Assembly (NCBI GenBank): GCA_045636265.1
Contig: JAZTXD010000091.1
Coordinates: 1 to 32,141 of the forward strand
Length of the DNA stretch: 32,141 bases
Reading direction: 5' to 3'
Source: Flemingiibacterium sp045636265
GTDB lineage: Bacteria; Bacillota; Clostridia; Oscillospirales; CAG-272
Both the position numbers and the translations under genes were made by a program. The notes below the pieces were generated by a model that saw nothing but the letters and a program-made list of their open reading frames with translations, was not told the DNA's origin and searched no databases. The first letter of the stretch is position 1. Each line of letters begins with the position of its first letter. Below are positions 15,109-22,751 of this stretch, piece by piece.

Positions 15109-16266
15109 TTATTCCTCGTCCTTTGCCTCGCGGTCGCTCTCATCCTTGAGCTTGGGAGCATCTGCTTCGTTTACGCCTTCCTTAAGCTCGGGCTTGCCGT
15201 CAGACTTTTCTTCGCTGCTTGAAGCGATCTCATCGTCTTCGTCGTCAATTCTGTGGAGCGAACGAACCTTTTTGCCCGAACCGGAGCCCTCGCCGGACTT
15301 CTTCGGCTTCTTATCGTTCTTTACCTTGAATTCTTTCTCTGCAGCCTTGTAATCTTCCTCGGTAAACTTCGGAAGCGGCATTGCTTTTGCTAAAATAACT
15401 GTCTGAATAGTGGTGAACACACTGCGGATGATCCAGTAAAGACCAACTGCACCTGCCATGGTGTGTGCGATGAAAACGGAAAGTGCGGGCATAGTCCACA
15501 TCATTATCTTCATGGAGCCGTTTTCTGTCTGCTCGGGGTTGGGGTTATACTGAACCTTCTTGGTTATCCACTGGCTGAGGACTGTGAAGATAAGGGTGAA
15601 TACAGTGATGAGCACAAGTCCCTTGAGTGCCATGTTGTCGCTTGACCAGCCTTCTGCGGGAGAGTACATGAAGTCAAGTCCGAACAGAGAGAAATTGGGA
15701 AGCAATTCGGATGTGAGCTTTTCGCCGTTTTCGAGAGCTATGTCAAGCTCACCGGTTCCGAGATATTCTCTTATTTTCTTCATGAGCTCAAGCTCACGGA
15801 CAGCCTTACCCTGTGCAAATGCCTCAAAGCCAGCAGTCTGTGCCGCACTCATTATCTCATAAATTTTCGCCTGAATGGATGCTATAAAATCCTTGGAAAA
15901 ATTGCAGATATAAGTGAGCGGTTCGGTTACAACATTATAAATTGCAAAGAGGATGGGCATCTGAATAAGAAGCGGCAGACATCCGCCCATGGGGTTGAAG
16001 TTTTCCTTCTTATAGAGGTCCATAACCTCGTTGTTGAGCTTCTGCTGGGTTTCCTGGTCGTTTCTGCCGGCATACTTCTTGCGGATAGCCTTAACCTTTG
16101 GGTCAAGACTTGCCTGCTTTATGGAGTTCTTCTGCTGTTTTATTGCAAACGGAAGCAGAAGTATCTGAAGCACGAACGAGAACAGTATAAGTGCCAGAAC
16201 ATAGTTACCGGTAAGATTGTAGCACTGTGTTATAATCCAGCCAAGCGGCTTACTTATAATACGCAT
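15109..16266 (-). CDS. yidC: YidC/Oxa1-family membrane protein insertase
   Basis: Inserts proteins into the cytoplasmic membrane alone or with SecYEG. 385 residues. Five hydrophobic segments are visible: about 19-38 (NYVLALILFSFVLQILLLPF), about 97-117 (PLLIQMPILFAIYNVVTEPL), about 210-235 (LVLITVFTLIFTVLSQWI) and two near 250-295 (WTMPALSVFIAHTMAG; LYWIIRSVFTTIQTVILA). A loop of about 90 residues follows the second segment. The signature block MGGCLPLLIQMPIL is present. The C-terminal 95 residues are highly charged and should be cytoplasmic. No lipoprotein signal (lipobox) is evident, unlike Bacillus SpoIIIJ. AAAGGAG lies 10 nt before the ATG. Confidence 0.96.
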   Translation of the reverse strand: MRIISKPLGWIITQCYNLTGNYVLALILFSFVLQILLLPFAIKQQKNSIKQASLDPKVKAIRKKYAGRNDQETQQKLNNEVMDLYKKENFNPMGGCLPLLIQMPILFAIYNVVTEPLTYICNFSKDFIASIQAKIYEIMSAAQTAGFEAFAQGKAVRELELMKKIREYLGTGELDIALENGEKLTSELLPNFSLFGLDFMYSPAEGWSSDNMALKGLVLITVFTLIFTVLSQWITKKVQYNPNPEQTENGSMKIMMWTMPALSVFIAHTMAGAVGLYWIIRSVFTTIQTVILAKAMPLPKFTEEDYKAAEKEFKVKNDKKPKKSGEGSGSGKKVRSLHRIDDEDDEIASSSEEKSDGKPELKEGVNEADAPKLKDESDREAKDEE

Positions 16267-16301
16267 GTCTATGTATCTCCTTTATTATTACGGTTTTCCG
16301 C

Positions 16302-16526
16302 TTATTTTCTTTTTTTATCGGGAACGGGGTCATACCCGCCCTTTCCAAACGGATTGCATCTGAGCACACGCCACACTGTGAGTGCGAGTCCCACGAAAAA
16401 TCCGCGCTTTTCGAATGCTTCGACTGCATACTGTGAGCATGTCGGTGTGAAGCGGCAGCACGGCTTCTTGAGCGGTGAGATATACTTTCGGTAAAGCCCC
16501 ACCAAAAATATTGCCACGTGCTTCAT
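16302..16526 (-). CDS. yidD: Membrane protein insertion efficiency factor YidD
   Basis: Small protein linked to YidC-dependent insertion. The 74 residues carry the family pattern: LYRKYISPLK, CCRFTPTCSQYAVEAFEK and RCNPFGKGGYDPVP. The ATG overlaps the rnpA stop (ATGA), so it is translationally coupled to rnpA. It is followed after 35 bp by yidC. Confidence 0.97.
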   Translation of the reverse strand: MKHVAIFLVGLYRKYISPLKKPCCRFTPTCSQYAVEAFEKRGFFVGLALTVWRVLRCNPFGKGGYDPVPDKKRK

Positions 16527-16900
16527 TGTGCTCTCATTTCAAGCGTTTTAAACGCTTTTTCAATATCTTTGCCAACGTCGTAGGATTTAGTCCCAACAAC
16601 GCTTGCTCTTGCAACAAGGACGATAAGAAATCCCTTCTTTAAGGGATAAGCTTTCTCCGCCGCCCTGAATCCCTCGCGTATAACACGCTTCGCACGGCTT
16701 CGTATAACCGCGCCGCCAAGCTTTTTGGTTACGGTGATACCTATACGGTTCACTCTTTCTTTCGTGGGATTAGCCTTGGCGAGTCTTTTCGCAGCGAGGT
16801 CGGGAAGAATATACACAACAACAAAACGTCCCACGAATTTTTTTCCGCGGGCGTATGCCTTTGAGTAAAGATGGTTTTCCTTTATCGCGCGAAATTTCAT
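16523..16900 (-). CDS. rnpA: Ribonuclease P protein component RnpA
   Basis: Protein cofactor of the RNase P ribozyme, which matures the 5' ends of tRNAs. The ATG at 16900 (AAGGA upstream) gives 125 residues, the normal length; the upstream open frame to 17038 has no family similarity. The family core NRIGITVTKKLGGAVIRSRA followed by KRVIREGFR is clear, and the N-terminus MKFRAIKENHLYSKAYARGK is a typical start. It lies downstream of rpmH and overlaps yidD by 4 bases. Confidence 0.97.
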   Translation of the reverse strand: MKFRAIKENHLYSKAYARGKKFVGRFVVVYILPDLAAKRLAKANPTKERVNRIGITVTKKLGGAVIRSRAKRVIREGFRAAEKAYPLKKGFLIVLVARASVVGTKSYDVGKDIEKAFKTLEMRAQ

Positions 16901-16925
16901 AATTTCAAATCCTTTTTCTACATAC

Positions 16926-16955
16926 AATAAAAACCCCCGAAACACGGGTGTCCCC
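16926..16955 (-). terminator. Possible attenuator between rpmH and rnpA
   Basis: On the minus strand a short GC hairpin (CCCG-TGTTT-CGGG, extendable past one mismatch) is followed by TTTTTATTG, 26 bp before the rnpA ATG. Two other dyads occur in the same gap: GTATAC-TTTT-GTATAC and GCAGC..GCTGC. A partial terminator here would explain high L34 and low RnpA synthesis from one promoter. The call is weak. Confidence 0.35.
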
Positions 16956-17052
16956 CACATCTTCGGCGGTTTCTTGCAAAGATCGTATACAAAAGTATAC
17001 ATGCTGCAGCCCGGATATATAGCCGAGCTGCAACACAAGTTATTAAGAGAAA

Positions 17053-17187
17053 TTAATAGGTAAGCTGCTTTCTTCCCTTAGCGCGTCTTCTCTTGAGTAC
17101 CTTTCTGCCGTTAGCAGTTTTCATTCTCTTTCTGAAGCCGTGCTCAACTTTTCTCTGACGCTTTTTCGGCTGGTAAGTTCTAAGCAT
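17053..17187 (-). CDS. rpmH: 50S ribosomal protein L34
   Basis: 44-residue basic protein: MLRTYQPKKRQRKVEHGF at the start, then RKRMKTANGRKVLKRRRAKG and RKQLTY. This is the textbook L34 sequence, with length 44 as usual. AGGAGGT is 4 nt before the ATG. It is the first gene of the rpmH-rnpA-yidD-yidC-jag operon and is divergent from dnaA, the canonical oriC arrangement. Confidence 0.98.
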   Translation of the reverse strand: MLRTYQPKKRQRKVEHGFRKRMKTANGRKVLKRRRAKGRKQLTY

Positions 17188-17289
17188 ACTTGCACCTCCT
17201 TAAACTATACGGAACTATCATCTATTTACAAGACGAATTATGCTGATTATTTTAAAAATAAACCCAAAAATCGCACAATAGCACCTAAT

Positions 17290-17318
17290 ATTATACACAA
17301 TCAGCACCCCCTTGTCAA
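17290..17318 (-). promoter_or_regulatory. Consensus promoter of the rpmH operon
   Basis: On the minus strand TTGACA, a 17-bp spacer and TATAAT match the sigma-A consensus in all 12 positions. The -10 overlaps TTATACACA (17291-17299), one mismatch from a DnaA box, so DnaA binding could affect it (inference). The leader to rpmH is about 95 nt. Confidence 0.93.
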
Positions 17319-17392
17319 GTCTTTTTTCAAAAAAACTTTTTAATATGTGTAAACAATCTTTAAAAATGTGCGCCGAAAATCTTAAAAACCCC

Positions 17393-17421
17393 TTGCTTTT
17401 GTTAAAGATTTGTGGTATAAT
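17393..17421 (+). promoter_or_regulatory. Promoter of dnaA
   Basis: TTGCTT (17393-17398), a 17-bp spacer and TATAAT (17416-17421), with TGG just before the -10 (extended -10). Transcription would start near 17428, giving a leader of about 90 nt that contains the alternating purine-pyrimidine tract. The 330-bp rpmH-dnaA gap otherwise holds only the opposite promoter; no DnaA-box cluster is seen there. Confidence 0.85.
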
Positions 17422-17451
17422 AAAATATAAGTATTTTAATAATATATAATT

Positions 17452-17477
17452 TACACGCGCGCGTGCGCATGCGCGTA
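17452..17477. other. Alternating purine-pyrimidine (Z-DNA-prone) tract in the dnaA leader
   Basis: Twenty-six bases alternate strictly between pyrimidine and purine, with a GC core. It contains two self-complementary blocks, CACGCGCGCGTG (17454-17465) and GCGCATGCGC. It is a GC island in an otherwise very AT-rich leader between the dnaA promoter and its ribosome binding site. Confidence 0.8.
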
Positions 17478-17517
17478 GCTTTATATTGCAAATTTTTCCC
17501 GAAAGGAGTTATATCAA

Positions 17518-18945
17518 ATGTCACAGTTTGGCGATATCTGGAACGGTGTTATAGAGAAGTTAAGCAAAAAATATTCAAAAAGCATCATAGACCTCTGGTT
17601 CGCTTCTCTCACTCTCCATTCTCTGTCTGATCAAAAAGCAGTTATAATCTGCGACATGTCATATAAATATTCTATAATCAAAAATAAATACCTCCCCGAA
17701 ATCTCCGATGCTCTGGGCAGTGTCATAGGATTTGCCGTTGAGGTTATCCTTGTTGACAAAACGGCATCCCCGAATGAATACTCTCTCTATGTGGGTGACG
17801 AGCCCTCAGACTCGGAAGAGCCGGTCAACCTTGCCGACAGAGTTACTATCGAACCGGCAAAAAGAAGTGATGTTTCCGAGGATGAGCAAGGTTCTTTAAG
17901 TCAAACAAATCAATATAATCGCTACACATTTGAAAACTTTGTTGTCGGTGAGTCAAACAAGTTTACATACGGCGCATCCGTGGCTGTTGCAAACGACCCT
18001 GCGTGTGTGGCGTCCGAGGACACTTTAAAATACAATCCGCTTTTTATCTACGGTCCGAGCGGACTTGGTAAAACTCATCTGCTCTACGCTATCATAAATC
18101 ACATAAAGAACACTCGTCCCGAGCTTAAGATAGTTTACGTAAACGGCGAAAAGTTCACAACTGAGCTTATCGACAGCATTACAAAAAAGACCACCGAACA
18201 GTTCAGAAACAAATACCGTGAAGCGGACGTTCTTCTTATTGACGACATTCACTTTATCGCCGGAAGAACATCTACCCAAGAGGAATTCTTCCACACCTTC
18301 AACGCACTTCACGAGGCAAATAAGCAGATAATCCTCACATCCGACCGTCCCGTTAAGGAAATAGAGCTTCTTGAGGAGCGTCTGCGGACAAGATTTGAGT
18401 GGGGACTGTGTGCCGACATTCAGCCGCCGGACGTTGACCTTCGCTCGGCTATCATTCAGTCAAAATCCGAGTCGATGAAAATAAACCTCGACGACGAGGT
18501 GGTAAAATTCCTTGCGGAAAACACAAAGGGAAGTATCCGACAGATCGAGGGCGCTATAAAACGTCTTGCCGCACACCACACTCTTACCAGACAGCCCATA
18601 ACCGTTGAATCGGCTAAAAAACAGCTTGAGGGTATCCTCGTCAGCGAAAAAGAGCCGATCACAAACACTATCGACAGAGTGTTTGAAACGGTATCAAAGA
18701 AGCTGGGAATACCGGTTGATGAGATAAAAGGAACAAAGCGTAACCGCGAGATAGCTTACGCAAGACATATTTCCATATATCTTATAAGAAAGCTCACAAA
18801 CCTCTCTCTTCCGAATATCGGAAAGGTTCTCAAAAAGGACCATTCAACCATAATGTCCTCGCTGCGTACGGTTGAAAAGCAGCTCGGAGCCAATACACAA
18901 ACCGATGCGGATGTAAACGAGCTTTTAAAGGAACTCAGAAGTTAA
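17518..18945 (+). CDS. dnaA: Chromosomal replication initiator DnaA
   Basis: AAA+ ATPase that binds DnaA boxes and melts oriC. 475 residues. Domain I is residues 1-85, domain II a short acidic linker (to about 135), and domain III the AAA+ core starting YTFENFVVGESN. Walker A is GPSGLGKTHL (179-188), Walker B VLLIDDIHFIAG, and the arginine-finger region LRTRFEWGL. Domain IV has the DNA-binding signature near REIAYARHISIYLIRKL and KKDHSTIMSSLRTV. AAAGGAG lies 10 nt before the ATG. It is followed by oriC and then dnaN. Control by DnaA of its own gene is usual, but here the box cluster is downstream and not in the promoter. Confidence 0.98.
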   Translation: MSQFGDIWNGVIEKLSKKYSKSIIDLWFASLTLHSLSDQKAVIICDMSYKYSIIKNKYLPEISDALGSVIGFAVEVILVDKTASPNEYSLYVGDEPSDSEEPVNLADRVTIEPAKRSDVSEDEQGSLSQTNQYNRYTFENFVVGESNKFTYGASVAVANDPACVASEDTLKYNPLFIYGPSGLGKTHLLYAIINHIKNTRPELKIVYVNGEKFTTELIDSITKKTTEQFRNKYREADVLLIDDIHFIAGRTSTQEEFFHTFNALHEANKQIILTSDRPVKEIELLEERLRTRFEWGLCADIQPPDVDLRSAIIQSKSESMKINLDDEVVKFLAENTKGSIRQIEGAIKRLAAHHTLTRQPITVESAKKQLEGILVSEKEPITNTIDRVFETVSKKLGIPVDEIKGTKRNREIAYARHISIYLIRKLTNLSLPNIGKVLKKDHSTIMSSLRTVEKQLGANTQTDADVNELLKELRS

Positions 18946-19427
18946 CACGTTTTCCACAGTGTGTTTAAAAGCATGTGGAAAACTCATGTATAAGTTTATG
19001 AATACAGTTTGTGTCCTTGCTTTTTGAGATTGTGGATAATACTGTAAAATAATGTTGTTTTACATCTGTGATGTGGAATTTGTGGAAAATGTGGATGTTG
19101 GTATTTTTACGGCTGCATTTACAAAGATTATCAAATTTATTTTGCAATACCTTTTATTCCACAGATTTATAAACATTTCCACAGAAAGTTTTCATTTATT
19201 ATCCACAGCTAACAGAGAGCTTTTGATTTATCAAAAATATTCCACAAAATACAAACACCAAATAAACAGCCAAAGATCAAAATAAAACACTGTTTTTTAT
19301 AGGTGTTTACAGACAATTTCTCTCTTTCCACATTTTAAACAGTGCCTACTGCAACTACCACTATAAATATATTATATTTTATCTTTTCTTTCTCTTACAT
19401 AAAATTTTGAAAAACGAGGTAAACGCC
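18946..19427. other. Replication origin oriC (dnaA-dnaN intergenic region)
   Basis: A 482-bp AT-rich gap without genes, crowded with DnaA boxes. Perfect TTATCCACA occurs at 19199-19207 (+) and 19031-19039 (-). One-mismatch TTTTCCACA occurs at 18950-18958 (+), 18974-18982 (-) and 19081-19089 (-). Weaker CCACA-type sites are near 19072 (-), 19090 (-), 19155 (+), 19175 (+), 19238 (+) and 19324 (+). The left boxes mostly face one way and the right boxes the other. A nearly pure A/T stretch at about 19369-19395 next to dnaN is the best candidate for the unwinding element. Position between dnaA and dnaN matches the Firmicutes incC-type origin. Confidence 0.92.
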
Positions 19428-20567
19428 ATGAAACTGCGCTTCAGCCGTCCGATACTTCAGGATGCTATTTCAAATGTAATCTACTGTGTTTCAACCAAAA
19501 ACACCATAACAGCCGTTGAGGGTATTCTTATTACCTGTGAGGACGGTAAGGTCGTGCTCACTTCCTATGACCTTGAAAAAGGTATGAGAATGGAGATCGA
19601 AGCGGAGATCATCGAAGAGGGCTCCTGCATTATAAACGCGCAGAGCCTTAACTCAATTATAAAGCTTATGCCGGCAGGTATGGTTGAGCTTACAGTAAAC
19701 GAGTTCTACAGAGCAAAGCTTACATGCGGCAACTCCGAATTCGAGCTTAACGGTATCAATCCGAAGGATTACCCCACACTTCCCGATATTTCAAACAGAA
19801 AAGGCTTCAATATAAAGCAGGGCGAGCTTAAAAAGATGATAAATCAGACTCTCTTTGCCGTTGCACAGAATGATGCACGCCCCACCTTCAACGGAGCTTA
19901 TTTCAAAATTCAGGACAATAAGATCGTAACTGTTGGATGCGATTCGTTCAGACTTGCAGTTTCCGAAAAGATATGCGAGCTTGAGAATACATCCGATGCT
20001 CCGCTTGACACAGCATTTATAGTTCCCGGAAGAACTCTTTCCGAGGTAATAAAGCTTCTCACAGATCCCGATGAAATAGTAAGCATCGGTATTTCGAGAA
20101 AGCAGGTAATCTTCCGTTTTGAAAAGCGTGATATCGTATTCTTCTCGCGTCTTATCGACGGTGACTATATAGATTATGAAAGAATCATACCTAAAAACAG
20201 CACTATATTTGTAAATATAGACACTGATATATTTGAAAGTGCTCTTAACCGCGCTTCGCTTGTTACAGACGATTCCGCAGGTAAGAACAAATCCCTCGCT
20301 CGCTGTCACTTCTACGAGAACAGACTTGAGATCACATCTGTTTCCGTAAACGGTAAGGTGAGAGATGAGATAGTAACCTCTCATGAGGGCGGTGAGATTG
20401 AGATAGGCTTTGACTGCCGTTATCTCACAGATGCACTCAAAGCATCGATGTGCGATAAAGTAAGACTTTCGCTCTCTTCGCCTAACATCAGTATGGTTAT
20501 TGAACCGCTTGAAGTTGAAGAAAACGATAAGTTTGTATTCCTCGTTCTTCCCTGCAGACTTAAATGA
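19428..20567 (+). CDS. dnaN: DNA polymerase III sliding clamp (beta subunit)
   Basis: Ring-shaped processivity clamp. The ATG at 19428 with GAGGT 7 nt upstream gives 379 residues; a TTG at 19407 in frame is less likely. Family blocks are visible: MKLRFSRPILQDAISNV, FNGAYFKI, VGCDSFRLAV and the C-terminal VFLVLPCRLK that closes the peptide-binding pocket. The stop overlaps recF by 4 bases (ATGA). The small S4-domain gene yaaA, often found between dnaN and recF, is absent. Confidence 0.97.
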   Translation: MKLRFSRPILQDAISNVIYCVSTKNTITAVEGILITCEDGKVVLTSYDLEKGMRMEIEAEIIEEGSCIINAQSLNSIIKLMPAGMVELTVNEFYRAKLTCGNSEFELNGINPKDYPTLPDISNRKGFNIKQGELKKMINQTLFAVAQNDARPTFNGAYFKIQDNKIVTVGCDSFRLAVSEKICELENTSDAPLDTAFIVPGRTLSEVIKLLTDPDEIVSIGISRKQVIFRFEKRDIVFFSRLIDGDYIDYERIIPKNSTIFVNIDTDIFESALNRASLVTDDSAGKNKSLARCHFYENRLEITSVSVNGKVRDEIVTSHEGGEIEIGFDCRYLTDALKASMCDKVRLSLSSPNISMVIEPLEVEENDKFVFLVLPCRLK

Positions 20568-21673
20568 GAGCGGACAAAATAAGCTATCACAATTTCAGGA
20601 ATATTGAAGAGGCCCAAATAGAGCTTTCAGATGGCGTGAACGTTTTTGTCGGTAATAATGCCCAGGGTAAAACGAACGCGCTTGAAGGAATCTATCTTAT
20701 GGCGTCCGGAAAGAGCTTCAGATCCTCGCATGAACGGGATATGGTCAAACGCGGCGAGAGCTTTTTTGAGGTGTCGCTTTTAATGAGTGACTCAAGAAGA
20801 GAACAAAACCTCTACTTCAAGGCTTACAACTCTGATTCAACAAAACGCCGTGAAATAAAAAAGAACGGTGTTGCTCTGCCAAGAATATCCGAGCTTTTAG
20901 GTGTGTTCAGAGCTGTGCTTTTCTGTCCGGAGCATCTTTCCATAGTAAAGGCAGGACCCAGTGAAAGACGTGCGTTTCTTGATATTGCAATATGTCAGCT
21001 GCGTCCGGTTTATTTGAAGAGTTTACAGAAGTTCAGTAAGATACTCACCCAAAGAAATGCGCTACTGAAGCAGATTTCAGAGTGCGGTGGGGATACGTCG
21101 CTGCTTGAGGTTTATTCAGACCAGCTTGCAAGAGAATGTGCGCTTATTTATAAAACAAGAGCCGCTTATATTGAGAGGCTTGATGAATTTGTGAGGGGCT
21201 TTTTCACCGATCTTTCGGTGGAACAGATAAACGAAAAGCCACAGCTTTTATATAAAAACAGCCTTAAAACATACGAAAAGCTCACAGAAATGGAAGCTTA
21301 TGAGCATTATTTAAAGCTTCTTACCGAGAACACATCAAAGGAGCTCGGTGCCGGCGTAACTCTCTACGGCTCGCATAAGGATGATATTGAGATATTCCTC
21401 GATTCATATGAAGCAAGACAGTTCGCGTCGCAAGGTCAGCAGCGTTCCCTTGCTCTTGCCATGAAGCTTGGCGAGGGTGAGATATCAATGGAATATTCGG
21501 GTGAATATCCGGTGTTTCTGTTTGACGATGTTCTCTCGGAGCTTGACGAAAGACGTCAGTCGTTTCTACTCTCAAGAATAGAGGGACGTCAGGTTATTAT
21601 GACTACCTGCACCACACCGCCTGTGAAGTCGGATGCAAAGTTTATAAATGTGGACAGTGGGCAGTATTTTTAG
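20564..21673 (+). CDS. recF: DNA replication/repair ATPase RecF
   Basis: SMC-like ABC ATPase that loads RecA at gaps with RecO and RecR. 369 residues. It begins ADKISYHNFRNIEEAQIELS. Walker A is GNNAQGKTN (about 29-37), the ABC signature region FASQGQQRSLALAMKL, and Walker B PVFLFDDVLSELDERR. The start is coupled to the dnaN stop and has no good ribosome binding site of its own. It is followed within 10 bp by an R1 repeat. Confidence 0.96.
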   Translation: MRADKISYHNFRNIEEAQIELSDGVNVFVGNNAQGKTNALEGIYLMASGKSFRSSHERDMVKRGESFFEVSLLMSDSRREQNLYFKAYNSDSTKRREIKKNGVALPRISELLGVFRAVLFCPEHLSIVKAGPSERRAFLDIAICQLRPVYLKSLQKFSKILTQRNALLKQISECGGDTSLLEVYSDQLARECALIYKTRAAYIERLDEFVRGFFTDLSVEQINEKPQLLYKNSLKTYEKLTEMEAYEHYLKLLTENTSKELGAGVTLYGSHKDDIEIFLDSYEARQFASQGQQRSLALAMKLGEGEISMEYSGEYPVFLFDDVLSELDERRQSFLLSRIEGRQVIMTTCTTPPVKSDAKFINVDSGQYF

Positions 21674-21682
21674 AAAAAAGGA

Positions 21683-21809
21683 AACCCTCATCAGTCATTG
21701 CTAACGCAATGACAGCTTCCCCCAAGGGAAGCCCAAAGAGTAAGATTTCAGCCGTCAAGCCCTCCCTTGGGGGAGGGTGGCACGCCATAAGGCGTGACGG
21801 GTGAGGGTT
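21683..21809. repeat. R1 dispersed hairpin repeat after recF
   Basis: Complete copy: AACCCTCATCA, stem GTCATTGC..GCAATGAC, AGCTTCCCCCAAGGGAAGC, a spacer, CCCTCCCTTGGGGGAGGG, stem CACGCC-ATAA-GGCGTG, ACGGGTGAGGGTT. Same orientation as the copy at 10971. It ends 20 bp before the DUF559-type gene and takes up the place where that gene's promoter should be. Confidence 0.88.
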
Positions 21810-21829
21810 CATTATACGATGAAAAAACG

Positions 21830-22207
21830 ATGATATTAAAAACAACAATAACTCAAAAAGATAAATTTACCAGCAATAAAAAGCTGACAGACAGATCCAA
21901 AAAGCTCAGAAGCAATATGACACCGGAAGAAAATCATCTTTGGTATGACTTTTTAAAAAATATTGATGTCAATGTAAACAGACAAAAGGTTGTTGGAATT
22001 TATATTTTAGATTTTTATTGTGATAAATACAAACTTGCAATAGAGATAGATGGGAATTATCATCTTGAAAGTAAACAAAAAAGGCATGACAGAATAAAAG
22101 ATGAATATTTGTCTTCTCTTGGCATAAAAGTCTTAAGATACAGCAATGAAGAAATAAATAATAATTTTTCAAAAGTGTGTGAAGACATAATGAAAAATAT
22201 GATTTAA
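21830..22207 (+). CDS. DUF559-type (Vsr-like fold) endonuclease-domain protein
   Basis: 125 residues from the ATG at 21830; no ribosome binding site is visible there, and ATG 21917 is a fallback. The pattern matches DUF559 small proteins predicted to have a PD-(D/E)XK or Vsr-like nuclease fold: KKLTDRSKKLRSNMTPEE, then LWYDFL, NRQKVVGIYILDFYCDKYKL, AIEIDGNYHL and ERIK-like HDRIKDEYLSSLGIKVLRYS. The Asp of LDFY and the Glu-x-Asp of AIEIDG are the candidate catalytic acids (inference). It is far more A/T-rich than its neighbours, with many aaa/ata codons, and sits between recF and remB, where no such gene is expected. This suggests acquisition by transfer. No cognate methylase is nearby. Confidence 0.82.
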   Translation: MILKTTITQKDKFTSNKKLTDRSKKLRSNMTPEENHLWYDFLKNIDVNVNRQKVVGIYILDFYCDKYKLAIEIDGNYHLESKQKRHDRIKDEYLSSLGIKVLRYSNEEINNNFSKVCEDIMKNMI

Positions 22208-22224
22208 CAAAAGGAGCCGCAGGA

Positions 22225-22488
22225 ATGTACGTACATGCCGGCAACAACTGTATTATCCGTACACGTGACATAATCGGAATATTCGATATGGACACGGCGA
22301 CAATGCAGGAAGCAACAAGAGAATATCTCCGCGCCGTAGAAAAAGACGGCGGGATGATAAACATAAAGGAAGATATACCAAAATCGTTTATTGTAACAGG
22401 TAAACGTGGTTCCAAGGATAATGTCTATATTTCCCAAATATCAAGTGCCGCACTGATCGGTAGAATTGATAATATTGTCAAGGAATAA
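22225..22488 (+). CDS. remB: RemB-like (YaaB/DUF370) regulatory protein
   Basis: 87-residue protein similar to B. subtilis RemB (YaaB): MYVHAGNNCIIRTRDIIGIF with the TRDIIGIFDMD block, then PKSFIVTG and VYISQISSAALIGRI. The related RemA is a DNA-binding regulator of biofilm genes; RemB is less well known. AAAAGGAG precedes the ATG. Its place between recF and gyrB is the conserved one in Firmicutes. Confidence 0.88.
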   Translation: MYVHAGNNCIIRTRDIIGIFDMDTATMQEATREYLRAVEKDGGMINIKEDIPKSFIVTGKRGSKDNVYISQISSAALIGRIDNIVKE

Positions 22489-22521
22489 GGGAAAGAAAAG
22501 ACTCTCTTACCAAAATTTATT

Positions 22522-22605
22522 TTTGTAGGGACAGGCGTCCTCGACTGTCCGGTTGAGTTTATGCGTACGGCGGTGAGGACAGTCGAGGACGCCTGTCCCT
22601 ACAAA
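22522..22605. repeat. R3 inverted repeat, complete copy upstream of gyrB
   Basis: Perfect 29-bp inverted arms (22522-22550 and 22577-22605) separated by 26 bp. The outer part is TTTGTAGGGACAGGCGTCC and the inner part TCGACTGTCC. The element can form a long hairpin. It contains no gene. With the R4 copy next to it, it fills the 263-bp remB-gyrB gap. Confidence 0.9.
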
Positions 22606-22630
22606 TCTTCCTTGCGTTTATGGAAAGGTA

Positions 22631-22695
22631 GAAGTGTTTAGCCCCAAGAAAGAGCTTGTATAAAGTTCTTTGCCAAGCTTTCGTTAGGGAAAGCG
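22631..22695 (+). repeat. R4 repeat, upstream arm of the pair around gyrB
   Basis: 65 bp: GAAGTGTTTAGCCCCAAG, GAGCTTGTATAAAG, TTCTTTGCCAAGC, TTTCGTTAGGGAAAGCG. Its inverted partner at 24816-24880 matches 63 of 65 positions by eye. It ends 56 bp before the gyrB ATG. Confidence 0.92.
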
Positions 22696-22751
22696 TAAAA
22701 CCCGTACTCCAAAAAAAAGCCGATACAACGGCTGTAAATAAAGAGGTAAAA

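Noticed and set aside
19052..19285. 77-residue open frame within the dnaA-dnaN gap
   Set aside because: It is made of DnaA boxes and AT-rich origin sequence, with no ribosome binding site.
22204..22437. Minus-strand open frame opposite remB
   Set aside because: RemB on the plus strand has a ribosome binding site and clear similarity; the opposite frame has neither.
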